Source of the DNA: Vesta saturnalis
Lineage: Eukaryota > Arthropoda > Insecta > Coleoptera > Lampyridae
Assembly (NCBI GenBank): GCA_036346205.1
Contig: JARFJB010002198.1
Location: 1,955,001-2,019,000 of the forward strand
Length of the DNA stretch: 64,000 bases
Direction of reading: 5' to 3'
Shown here: positions 37,401-47,629 of the stretch, piece after piece
Numbering within the stretch: the stretch's first letter is position 1
How the letters are laid out: every line of letters starts with the position of its first letter
The notes under the pieces: model-generated
Seen by the model: the letters and a program-made list of their open reading frames with translations, nothing else
What the model was told of the DNA's origin: nothing
Database searches by the model: none
Translations under genes and position numbers: made by a program

Positions 37401-37540
37401 TAAATAGTATTTTAATTATTACCAGGATAGTCAACGTAAGGCAAGCAATTAATTTGAGTAATAGTAACATTATTGTCAGTAAAGTCAAGATAAATCACTT
37501 AGCGATTGTTTTGTTCTTGAATTTGCATTATTGCAAATAA
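34441..37540. other. Unassigned sequence with several minus-strand open stretches
   Basis: Minus-strand open stretches at 34745-34441 (with FYANLTVNFKPKTYTLRSLL), 35418-35206 (RKVHPNINKILSNIKTKNSL) and 36184-35858 are lysine/asparagine-rich and not recognisable. A plus-strand hydrophobic frame at 36989-37351 is explained by T-rich composition. No inverted ends were found. This may be old transposon sequence or intron. Confidence 0.3.
35858..36184 (-). CDS. Unidentified open stretch, about 108 codons
   Basis: The frame begins after a stop near 36187 and includes LIFGKTTLKPTQKEKERISV, LLKGTRQNLYRGLQGEFLIK and KLFRGNIFRIPNRTKFQF before a stop. Its lysine and arginine spacing looks more protein-like than its neighbours, but I recognise no domain and see no splice sites that obviously bound it. 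It may be a transposon remnant. Confidence 0.15.
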   Translation of the reverse strand, partial: NSAPRRLIFGKTTLKPTQKEKERISVLVLLKGTRQNLYRGLQGEFLIKTIKAIRLDQNFNSNYLFLRFQTSYIYSRKSTPITENNKKRNKKLFRGNIFRIPNRTKFQF

Positions 37541-39009
37541 GTTCAAATAAGCATGCATAGCTGGTTTAAATGAAAAATAAAGTTGTCTTAAACATAAGAT
37601 AGTTAAATAAATAAGTAAACAATACAACAAAATTGCAATTTATTTTCACCAAAAAATGGTACACTGCAATGAATATTGATATAATAAAAATAATATTTCT
37701 GAATTGAGAGCAACTATTATTAGATTGCAATTAATAAAAATATTACAATTAGTTTTTTTTTCATTTAACTCATACAAAATATATTTTACTTAAAAATATA
37801 TAAAGTTATTATAATCCCTTCTACTTTATATATACGATTAAACTACATAACATATTTGGGGCCAAAATGTTTCCAACGACTTGCAAGCTAAAACCTAGTT
37901 GTGCAGAATATGTAATAAAATACAAAAAATTTATTTAATGCAATTTGTTTCAATTTTGGTTATCTTACAAAAACAATACATACAATTTAAAATTGTCGTG
38001 CATTTGAGTATTAAGATGTAAATTTAGACTCGCTGATGCTTCTTGTTTTTGCTTGTCGAGATGATAATTATAAGAAAATTGCATAAAATCAGTCTATTTT
38101 TATAGTAACAAGGCTCACACAAACATTAAAACAATAAGCACAAAGAGTCATGATGTAATACGATAGTGAAAAATGTGCATTTAGGTATATCAGAATCTGA
38201 CATTCATCACAGCTCTGAGATGCACAATTACAATCTTCATCTAACAATTTAGATTGTTACATTCGCGATCACTCGAAAAATAAACAGAAGTTTTCCATAA
38301 GTTTGCCTAATAATTTATTTAATGTATAATTTAATTTTAAATATTTATCATTCTTACAAATATTTCATTTAATATATAAAACATTAATATTTTAATTACA
38401 TCCTAAACAAGTATGCATTTTTAAATTTAATAACAAAAGAACTTCTTCAATCTTTGATAAGATTATAGAAAATAATTAATATAGTAAATTACTTAAGGGA
38501 AAAAAAAAATAAATAAAGAGCAAATAATCACAGTTTCAAATAGCACCAAATCCTAAATTTGGCATTTATTTATATAATGTTTCTTTTATACAATTTGTAC
38601 AATATTTGTTAAAATTAAATTGGAAACGCAAAATACTAATGTTGTATACTTTTCTCGCAAATAAATAATACATAAACTATTATATTAAGGCCATCAAAAA
38701 AAGTTTGTAACATCTTAGATTTAGAAATATTGGTGATGATACAAAATTCAATCATTTCAAACACTTTAGTCTTACTAATAAGCAATTAAAAACTTAGCGA
38801 TAAATTAAAAAAATCATCATAGTAACATGAAGTTTATATACTATTGCCACCATAAAACTCTGTTCATTCGGAATGGCAGAATCGTATCAACCCTGTAAAA
38901 GCTAGATAAAAATAATTCTTCATGTATTCTCCGCATCAAAAATCTATCTTACGAAATAAGTGAGATATAGTAAAAGCGAGTATTGAATATAAACATTCCC
39001 ATAAGTAAA
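37541..39009 (-). other. Probable 3' untranslated region of the TSC22-type gene
   Basis: It directly follows the TSC22 stop codon on the minus strand, is very AT-rich, lacks recognisable transposon ends and has several minus-strand AATAAA words (plus-strand TTTATT, e.g. near 38310 and 38570). The real cleavage site cannot be chosen from sequence. Confidence 0.4.
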
Positions 39010-40571
39010 TCATTGTTGCGGAGATGGTTCGCTTGCTCCATTTGAATTAGGATTATTCTTTGGAATTTGAGACCTTAAAAAATTATTTTCCGATTCAAGT
39101 TGTTGAATTCGTTCCATTAATTCTGCAATTTTTTCTTTTAAAACTTCTACTTCTTCCCTAACTGTATACATTAAGTGACTTTTAACTAAATCCATCGCTT
39201 GTTCTATTTTATTATCTATGGCATTAACAACGGGATTTGTTTTAGCAAGATCGTCTGGATTAGTTCCAACTGCTTCTGTCGTACTTTCTCCCACTTCCAA
39301 TACTTGTGCTTCGCCCAATTCACCAGAAGGTAAATTATGTGCGAATTGTGGATTCGTGTATATTTCGGTATTAGTTGGTATAACTACAGGTTGTGGGGGA
39401 TTTTGTGGAAGAGGAGGATTTTGTTGTGGTAACGATTGATAAGTGGTTGTATTTTGTTCAGGAGGATGTCGTGGTATCGAATTTTGTTGAGATTCTTGAT
39501 GATTTGGTATTGGGGCAGGTTGAGTTTGTGCAACTTGTGTCACCGTATTTGTATTTAAAATCACATTTTTGGCAACCTGGGTTGGAAGATTACTGGCAGC
39601 GATTTGTTGATCAGCAATAGTTTGTGGTGTATATGCGAATCCATTTACCATTGGTTGTGGTTGTGTAGCCGGAATCGTTTGGGGTTGCGTAACAGGTGGT
39701 TGACTTGAAAACGTTTGCCCTGGTTGAAAGTTTTGTAAATTCTGTGTCGTGGGTACAAAAGCACTATTTTGATTAGGATAAGTAGCAGCTTGAGCAAATT
39801 GTAAGTTCTGATAATTTGGGGGCATAACGGGAGCTTGAAAATACTGTTGTTGTGTTGTGTTAATAAACTGTGGTTGAACGGAGGTGGGAGGTACAACTGT
39901 TCCTGTGTTCATAATTTGCTGTTGCGTTGTTTGTTGATTTTGTACTGGCTGATAAAAATACTGTGTTGGGGGTACTATTTGAGATTGCATATTGTTTTGA
40001 TAGAATTGTGGTTGAGTGGTCGTGAAAGCTCCTTGCATTAATAATTGATGTATCTGTTGCGGAGGTAGACTTTGTGTTTGCATATAAACATTTCCAGCCA
40101 TTTGTACACTAGTCGTACCCTGGCTTGTTTTTGTTTGTTGCAATGAGGTAGCGGGTGGTACTTGATCCACAAAATCCATACATTTCCACCTTCCTCTTCG
40201 AAAAGGTTCCGAACTTGCTATTTTAACCACCTTAAATCTATCGTTTTTACTAGGAGTAGAATGCATGTCTTTTATTTCACTTTCAGTAGTTTTAGTTGTC
40301 GATTCAATTATAGAGTCTGTTGCTGATGTTATAACTTCAGATGGTATGTCATTAGATGTCGTAGAAATTATAGCTAAACCATATTGAGGGCTTGTGGGTA
40401 TCACATTACTCGGATTTGTGATATTTGCAGGAAATGTATCCTTAGTGGATTTTGACGGACCGTCATTAGGTTTTGCAGTTTGTTGCTGATTTGGTTGAGG
40501 TTTTGCTGCAGTACTTTTTAAGTGTTCGTTCGAGTTGTCGGCTTGCACATTTCCCGTGGTCGATTCAGGAC
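39010..40571 (-). CDS. bun: TSC22 domain protein (bunched-type), C-terminal exon
   Basis: A single minus-strand exon of 519 codons follows an acceptor (TTGCATTCCCTAG) ending at 40572; it starts in phase 1, so upstream coding exons exist. A conserved box RFKVVKIASSEPFRRGRWKC lies at about residues 116-135, as in long TSC22 isoforms. A long Gln/Pro/Thr-rich, low-complexity middle follows. The C-terminus holds the TSC box, NKIEQAMDLVKSHLMYTVRE, and a leucine zipper, VEVLKEKIAELMERIQQLES, ending SEPSPQQ. Long TSC22/Bunched isoforms act with Madm in growth control and the zipper dimerises. I did not find the N-terminal exon in the window. An in-frame ATG at 40584 lies in the intron side and is unlikely to be the start. 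Confidence 0.9.
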
Positions 40572-40873
40572 CTAGGGAATGCAAAATATTGTCACTAATT
40601 TATTTATAATTAACTAAAAGTACAAATGCAATACCCACTAAGCAACACTCAATATGGTTTAAAATAAAAAAAAGACAGAATAAGTGGTTTTGTATCACTT
40701 TTTCTTTCTTTTTACACAATAATATGTAACTGCAACCTTATCCTTATTGAATTACTTTAAAATTAAATATATAAAACACACCAACTCATAAAACAGGGTT
40801 GCAGTTTTTCATGCTAACAGGTATATTCCAGCGCCAAAGATTGTGAAAACTTTTTAAATCACAAATAATAAAC

Positions 40874-41022
40874 ATATTTTATTAAATACATAAATAAAAT
40901 GCTTACCTCGAGTAGGATTTGAACCTACGACCTGTACTTTGCTAGAGTACCGCGCTAACCATCTGCGCCATCGAGATTCAAACCCCAACCGATGCAAATT
41001 TTGTCTTTATGTATTAAATTAA
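40874..41022. mobile_element. Small inverted-repeat element carrying a tRNA-like gene
   Basis: The tRNA-like sequence is flanked by TTATTAAATACATAAATAAA on one side and TTTATGTATTAAATT on the other, which pair as inverted repeats. A second copy near 51010-51130 shares both flanks and the tRNA-like core. This suggests a mobile cassette of roughly 150 bp rather than two ordinary tRNA genes. Confidence 0.5.
40904..40977 (-). tRNA. tRNA-Ala(AGC)-like gene
   Basis: A full cloverleaf can be drawn: acceptor ATCTCGA with TCGAGGT (one U-G pair), D arm GCGC/GCGC with the A box TGGCGCAGATGG, anticodon stem GTACT/AGTAC with loop CTAGCAA (anticodon AGC), T arm GTAGG/CCTAC with B box GGTTCAAATCC, discriminator A. 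No intron. The alanine identity pair G3-U70 is absent (C3-G70 instead), so it may not be charged with alanine. As it is part of a repeated inverted-repeat cassette, it may be a tRNA-derived repeat that only looks like a gene. Confidence 0.6.
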
Positions 41023-41610
41023 AAATTAAAGCTATTATCCCAAGTTCACTTATTTAAGTCGCATTATTAATAATGGCTAGGTAAATTAAAATTTGGCGTA
41101 GCTCTATAAACTTAATAAGAAATCCAAATACGAAGTAATAACTTAGGAGAAGCGTTAAGCAGTAGTCATATATACTTTACACGGTGCCTAGTTTAGCGTT
41201 TAAAATTGAAAGTTATGAATTTAACAAATTCACTCAGTCCATTAAATTACTGTTTGAATTTACACAATTGAAACACATCTACTAATTAATGATATTATTA
41301 ATTTAAATTTAAATGAGTATGTAACGGTTGGGAAAATAAGCAAGGTAAGTGGCTGTATCTCAGGACCTGACAACAATGGGAAAAACATTTTTTTCTACGG
41401 CCGTGTGTAAAATATCAACTTCACGTATCGATATTTATGCGTGAAGTTAAATTTCACACACCAGTGCGTAAAGTACAATACTATTTAAATTGGACTTACT
41501 TTACGCATTGTCCCATAAGAGCCTGTGTAACTTTACGCACCGGTCACTAATATCTAGTTTGCTGTGAATGTCACAGCCTGTGAGTCATTGTTGCCAAGTA
41601 AATCATTAAA
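41023..41610. other. Non-coding sequence upstream of the Crypton
   Basis: GCGTAAAGT/ACTTTACGC words recur in both orientations between 41400 and 41550, which could be the 5' region of the following element. No gene. Confidence 0.35.
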
Positions 41611-42732
41611 ATTTATGAAAATGCTTATCAAAAATTTATGTCTTGGCAAAGCCAGAATAAGGTAAAATCTTTTTCCGAGAAGGTTTTGGTATCATATTTT
41701 GCAGAGTTACCCACAAGCATTAAATCTTCGACACTATGGAGCATTTATTCAATGTTAAAAACCGCAATTAACATAAAACATAACATAAATACAAGTGAAT
41801 ACGCCAAATTAAAGGCTTATTTGAAAAAGCAGAAAGAAGGATATGCACCCAAGAAGTCGTTAACATTAGAGAAATCATATTACAAAGTTTATAAACGATG
41901 CCCCTGATGAACAGTATCTGTTAACTAAAGTAAGTAAATAAATAGTAAACAAGAACCTGGTTTATTCGCTGTTCACATAACTCTATTACCTTGATCACCA
42001 CAACTTAACACCAAATCACTTTAGTTTCATATCGAAATGATTCATTTTTCGCTACATTATTTGTTGTGTAATGAAATAATAATAAAATACACACGTGTGG
42101 TGATGCTAGATACAATGAAAGCCATACTGGATGAATAATAAATCATTTCTGATTTCTTAGTCAAGGAGAGGAAGAAGAGATTCGTTTCCTTCTCTGCGGT
42201 AGTGTCTAACGCGTACATCAAACGGAAAAATATATTGATGGTAACAAACACTATAACATTATTAATTATTTCAGGTCATCCTATTATTTGGGGTTGCTGG
42301 TGAACTCAGAAGAGATGAAATTTATAAATTAGAAACAATGTACAAGGTTTAGGATCAGTTCTTGTAGTGTTACTTCGAGATACGAAAACCAAAGTAACAC
42401 GAAAATTCAGTATTACAGAAAAATTGGATTTATTTAGAAAATATATGGCTCTGCACTCTAAAAATTTAACAGAAAAAAAACTTTTCGTCAATTATCAAGC
42501 CGAAAGATGTACTAGACAAGTAGTGGGGATTAATAAAATAGTACGAGCTCCAAGCGATATTGCTAAATTTTTAAAGTTGCCAAATCCCCACCAATATACA
42601 GGCCACTCCTTCAGAAGGTCATGTGCTTCTATTTTAGTTGAGTCGGGAGCAGACTTATTGATTCTGAAGCAACATGGTGGATGGAAATCGTCTACCGTTG
42701 CAGTAGGGTACCATTCAAGATTCGCTACGTAG
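41611..42732 (+). pseudogene. Crypton-type tyrosine recombinase, one intron, one frame break
   Basis: Exon 1 (to 41929) reads YENAYQKFMSWQSQNKVKSF, SYFAELPTSIKSSTLWSIYS, NTSEYAKLKAYLKKQKEGYA: the SAM-like core-binding domain. A GTAAGT donor at 41930 and a TTTCAG acceptor ending at 42274 bound a 345-bp intron. Exon 2 gives VILLFGVAGELRRDEIYKLE, with the first catalytic Arg, then a frame break near 42350 and RDTKTKVTRKFSI, PHQYTGHSFRRSCASILVES (the HxxR box), KQHGGWKSSTVAVGYHSRF with the H/W and the catalytic Tyr. Insect Cryptons move by tyrosine-recombinase chemistry. Core residues are present but the frame break makes this copy doubtful as an active gene. Confidence 0.8.
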
Positions 42733-43427
42733 AAAAAATGATATTGCAAATAAAATTGATAATAAATTGGGAGAAGCGTCTAACTATAAGTTTGAAAATT
42801 CAACATTACTATAATATTTTTCAACTAGGCTTACCGTTTTTGGATTAGCGCTTTATATTAGTAAACGCAAACCTTTCGTCTTTTATCTCTGTTTAAATTG
42901 TGGTTGTACTTCTAAACAACAGATAGATCAATTGCTTCAAGTACGCAATAAGCATTAAAATATTCTACTAATAACCGCAATGTGGCAGAAAGAGACGGCA
43001 TTAGTTTATGTTGGACACAAAACTACAACTACTTTCGAGTGCCAGAGATTCTCAAACTTTTACATTTATTGTATTAATTATTTATTATTGAATTAACTAT
43101 CATATGGTTGTGAATAACTTTCTTCTGTATCCCACCACTATTTAATACGACGTTCGGTTCTTGCAAGTGTATCCCGCCATTACGAGTTCAATACTATTCC
43201 TGGCATATTAAAAAATATACAAAAGACGGAAGTAAGTGTTTACTATTATATATAATTAGCACCTATTAGTTTACAGGTTTTAATGAAACTAACACTATAT
43301 CATTCGTGTAATGCGTAATTAATTGCGAATGACGTTTACTAGCAACAGATAAGCGCATTAATGATCCTATAAATAGTTTATTGCATTCACATCAAAATTC
43401 TTATGTGGATACCAATTTATTTCATTA
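42733..43427. other. Non-coding sequence
   Basis: No gene recognised; it may include the 3' end of the Crypton. Confidence 0.35.
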
Positions 43428-43435
43428 CTTATAAA

Positions 43436-44864
43436 TAGAGCTCGGATTTTATGCAAAATGCATATTCTATAATATACATAAGCCATCAAAATATAATGTT
43501 TAAACACGAATCACATAATTTAAATTCGATTGACACCAACTTTATTTTGCATATTTACGTGATGTGCATATTTTGCATATTTCACTCATTGCGTGCATTT
43601 TATTGCATATTTTTTCAATTAAAATTTTTTTTATAATGAAAATGAAAAATTACATTTATTCTAGACATTCGCCGTTTTATTTTCTTCTTCCCATTTTGGA
43701 GATTCAATGGAATTATATTAAATTATGTGTATTCTTGCATATTTATTTATCTACAGGAAATTCATTAAGGTAGAATGCAATAAATCTTTCAGTTTCAAAT
43801 TTTCAATAGGTTATTGTTCTGAGGGCCATTGGCAATAAGTTACTATTGTTCGTTTGACTAATTACACTTGTTATCCAAATTCCAAATAGAAATTATTTCT
43901 ATGAATGGGTGAATAGACCGGATACTTTAATGTTAATAAGCAATTGCAATATGCGTAATGCTTATATCCATAATTTAAAGATTTTTTTTAACCTACTCAA
44001 ACAAATGAAATAAAAATGAAATTATATAATCCTATGTGAAAATAATCGGGTCATTTAGTTCACGCAGATTGCGAGACAATCGCATGACGGATTTCGACAA
44101 TTTATTTATTTATTTATTTTTTTTATTTAAAGGTAAATTTGTGTAGAAAGAAATAACGGAGCCAGAATTTAATTTTAAGGTTTTAATTTCGATTTAAATT
44201 TTGCAAAAGTTTCCCGACGCCAACGTTTTAAGTTTGTTTTCAAAGAAACAATTTCAAAGTTTAACGCAAAATTTTGCGGGGCAAAAGCTCGTTTCAATAA
44301 TTTGCATTTCTTCAGTAGATTATTTTATGATCCTTTAGTTTAGAAATTTTCAAACTGCTAATTAGTAACTACTAATATTAGTCGATAATTAAAATATCTC
44401 AATTACAAATAAATAGTAATAAAATAATCGATTATGGAAATGTCTCCATTATTCCGATCACTAATTCCTTCCCATTGTTATCTTGGCTAACTTGCTCAGA
44501 AATATTTGAAGCGGATTAAGGGATTTTCCGAAATGCAGGTTTACGTGCTTAAAGGCTATTAACTATTATTGTGATTGTTTGCCGACATTTCTTTTTGGGG
44601 TGTTCCATTCTTAATCCCTGAGTTGTGGGCAATATTTGACTTGCCCTTGGAAAGGATCTGTGTAAAAGTGGTTAGTACTGTATATGTATTATTTTAAAAA
44701 TAAATGTATAAAAATATGTTGTTTATTATTGTGAGTAAAATTTAGTGCATATGCTGAATATGTTTGTGCATATTTTACAGAATCAAGTGCATATTTTAAA
44801 GATTTTAGATGCATATACATGCGCATATTTCAACTAATTTTCGTGCATATAAATCCGAGCTCTA
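43436..44864. mobile_element. Non-autonomous hAT element, 8-bp target duplication
   Basis: The left end TAGAGCTCGGATTTTATGCA and the right end TGCATATAAATCCGAGCTCTA are inverted repeats. CTTATAAA at 43428-43435 and again at 44865-44872 is a perfect 8-bp duplication, diagnostic of hAT. Both ends are rich in GCATATTTT words (e.g. 43551-43610 and 44750-44850), likely subterminal transposase-binding sites. No transposase is encoded. Confidence 0.85.
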
Positions 44865-44933
44865 CTTATAAATATGTACTTAAAATTGTCATTTATTAAA
44901 GAATCAATTATCTAAAACTGTTTTAGAACCTCT

Positions 44934-44998
44934 GACTAACAAGTAACTGTTAGTTCATACAGCAAACTAACAAGTAACTGTCAGTTCATACAGCAATT
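44934..44998. repeat. Two-copy direct repeat, about 31 bp
   Basis: ACTAACAAGTAACTGTTAGT followed by TCATACAGCA is repeated immediately with one change (TGTC for TGTT). Confidence 0.8.
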
Positions 44999-45172
44999 CA
45001 ATGAACCCCACTAATCCGAAAACGGGAATCATAGTTGAAAAATACTAATCATTATAAAAATGATAAGCAGTGTATTTATATGTACAGTTGGTACCTAAAC
45101 ATAAAATAGTAAGTTATATTAAAGTCGTATTAAAAACAAAATAAAATTTTACTTCATTCGAGACCGTAGAAA

Positions 45173-45303
45173 AAGTATAGTGTGCAACATGTGTGTGAAG
45201 TCCCTGTATGCACTTGTTCGGTTTGCAGCATTCGCCTAATTTCTCACTCGTGCATAAACCTTGACTTCACATGCATGTTACACAGTATACTATTTATTTA
45301 TTT
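45173..45303. repeat. Inverted repeat with about 30-bp arms (hairpin)
   Basis: AGTATAGTGTGCAACATG followed by TGTGTGAAGTC is mirrored by GACTTCACATGCATGTTAC and ACAGTATACT about 70 bp later. No target duplication was recognised; it may be a short MITE. Confidence 0.6.
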
Positions 45304-46082
45304 AAAATGCTGGAAATTATTTTGAAGTTCCTTTGCTTACATCGTGAGAAAGTCTAGACAACTCTACATAATTTTGGTTTAAGGTTCATTGGCGTACTGA
45401 CCATAATAAGAGTGGGGGAAGTTATTGAAGGTGTAACCATTAAAATTACTGTAAATTCTAAATCACTTAATTCAATTTTAGTAAAATAAGCATGTTCACA
45501 AGACAACTTTTTAAATTGCCGTTCCCATTGTTACACAATAGTTCCTAATAAAAGTACTAGAGGGCGCAATTTGTTGTATAAATTTGTCACACGGTATATT
45601 TTTGAAATCGTATTCGAAAATTAGTTTAAATTTGCAAGAGCAACGTATGCTCGTTTAAAAGTTATAGCGAAATGAAGATTTCTTTAATTGCCGAAGTTTG
45701 GTTTTTCTGAGCCGAATTGGATAAACGTTTCTCTCATATTAAATAGATAGCTGTTGTTAATCGAATTAAGGACCAACAGTGATTTATCGCTAAGGGGTAT
45801 TAAGAATACAAAAATAAGGTGAATACTGGGGAATGGGAGATCGGTTATTTATATGGGAACGGGCGTGGAGTAGGCAACTGACAGGATTATTAAACAATAC
45901 TGCATTTTCATGAAGTTTTAGTATTGTTAATATAACCCTATTGAAATGGCTTAGAGTTTTTGTAAAAATGATTACAATAAGCTGAACCTTCATCGAAAGA
46001 TAGAGTTCAAAAACTATGGCTTGAGGATTTCCCCAATGTTCTCCTACAATGTGGCAAAATTTTTGTTCGAACACGGAAAAAA
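45304..46082. other. Non-coding sequence
   Basis: A 103-codon minus-strand frame at 45790-46101 shows no domain I recognise. Otherwise there is nothing. Confidence 0.35.
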
Positions 46083-47355
46083 ATTTCAAAAATTGCAACA
46101 TCTAGAATTTATTGAACGATTTTATTGAAATGTTCGTCAACGATGTCTTTCATTAAGACAAACAAAGGATTAAAATTTGAAAACAAAAGAACAAAAACTA
46201 AAAATGTTTTTTTCAATAATGAGTTGCTCCGCCACGATTTGTAATGCACTCATTTAGACGGCGTGGCATGCTATCAATCAAATGATCTATAGCTGCCTAT
46301 ATCAACCCATGCTTCATGAATCGTAGCCGGAGATCGTGTAAGTTATCTGTAGGGTGTGGTAAATTACCCAGTCGCCTACTGACCTCATCTCATACATGTT
46401 CAATGGGCGACAAATTAGGCGACCGAGCAGGCCATGGGAGGACGACCATGTTAGCTTCTTCCAAAAAACATGTTGTAGCCCTTGCCGTATGAGGGCGCGC
46501 ATTATCCTGTTGGAAAATGAGATTTTCCAGCCCCTGAAGATATGGAAGAGCAACGGGTTCTAGCACATTGGCAATATAACCAGCGGCGTTTAAGTTGCCA
46601 TCAATGAAGACCAAGGGTGATCTGCTACCGTAACATATTACACCCTATATCATCACTCCTTGTGTGAGGGCTGTGTTTCGTTCCACAAAAATGTTGGATT
46701 TTTACGTTCTCCACGCATCCGACTGACCTTCATACGACCATCGTGGGCCCACAAACAAAATCGGAACTCGTCACTAAACACAATTCGATGCCATTCTTGC
46801 GCCCAATTCGCTTTTCATTGCTCCATTCTAGCCTGCGTAGACGGGGAAGTGGTGTAAGAGGAAGACATAAAAATGGACGATATGAACGCCACCCATTAGA
46901 CCTTATCCGGCGATAAACAGATGACATTGACATTCTGGGTCCTACACCTCTCATCCAATCATTTGCAATCGAACTAGTTGTTGAAAATCTGTCCCTTGTA
47001 GCCAAAAGTCTTAAGCGACGTTCATCGCGATCTGTAGTCCTGCGGGGACGTCCAGATCAAGGGCGACGTTGTTGCACCCCTTCCTCGGACCATTTGGACC
47101 AACATCTCAATGCCGTTGTAACATTTCGGTTTACACGACGAGCAATTTCTCTTAGCGAAAGTCCGTCCTCTCATGCCAATAATACGGCCACGTTCAAAAT
47201 CAGTTAATGGGGAAAAATGTTGACAGTTAATTACACACTGATTGGTTTATTTCTTCAAATGTATTGTTACTAAGTGCAAAGGAAAAAACAAAAAAAAATT
47301 ACTAGCTAGATTTTATTCAAATTTTAAGGTGTTGCAATTTTTATGGAAGTCAGTA
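46083..47355 (-). mobile_element. Tc1-like (DD34E) element
   Basis: Right end AATTTTAAGGTGTTGCAATT followed by TTTATGGAAGTCAGTACAC; its inverted counterpart on the left is decayed (AAAAATTGCAACATCTAG at about 46090). A Tc1-type transposase lies between them on the minus strand. Confidence 0.65.
46330..47222 (-). pseudogene. Tc1-like transposase, frameshifted
   Basis: Minus strand from 47222: LTDFERGRIIGMR, then after a slip LREIARRVNRNVTTALRCWS (first HTH) and GRPRRTTDRDERRLRLLATR, with the GRPR-type hinge. The frame 47005-46730 continues RDRFSTTSSIANDW and RMSMSSVYRRIRSNGWRSYR (second HTH). The DDE part keeps LVTSSDFVCG, whose first Asp is shifted or changed, NLIFQQDNARPHTARATTCF (second Asp) and WPARSPNLSPIEHV (final Glu). 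This is the DD34E group, unlike the other transposases in the window. Several slips inactivate it. Confidence 0.8.
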
Positions 47356-47629
47356 CACTAATGACGGTATTTGACATACAATAAACTAACAGTTTTTAGT
47401 TTTTTTTTAAATAACTTCTGACGGGTTCGATATTTTCAATTTTCCAAACAGATTTTAAATCAACATTTAAAGCTGTCAAACATTGCCCACTTAACCAAAT
47501 CTCCATCTTAAGTAATAAGAAAGTTACCAATGTAATCCCACTGGATCTGAGACACACTGTCTAGATATAGTCAGTGATTGGCAGATTAAACACAGCGGAA
47601 TATGTTGATTGTAAAACAATAAGGGACAA

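Noticed and set aside
39218..39896. Several frames antisense or shifted to the TSC22 exon
   Set aside because: Shadow frames produced by the long, low-complexity Gln-rich coding sequence.
45790..46101. 103-codon minus-strand frame next to the Tc1-like element
   Set aside because: No domain and no Tc1 similarity. It overlaps the expected left end of that element.
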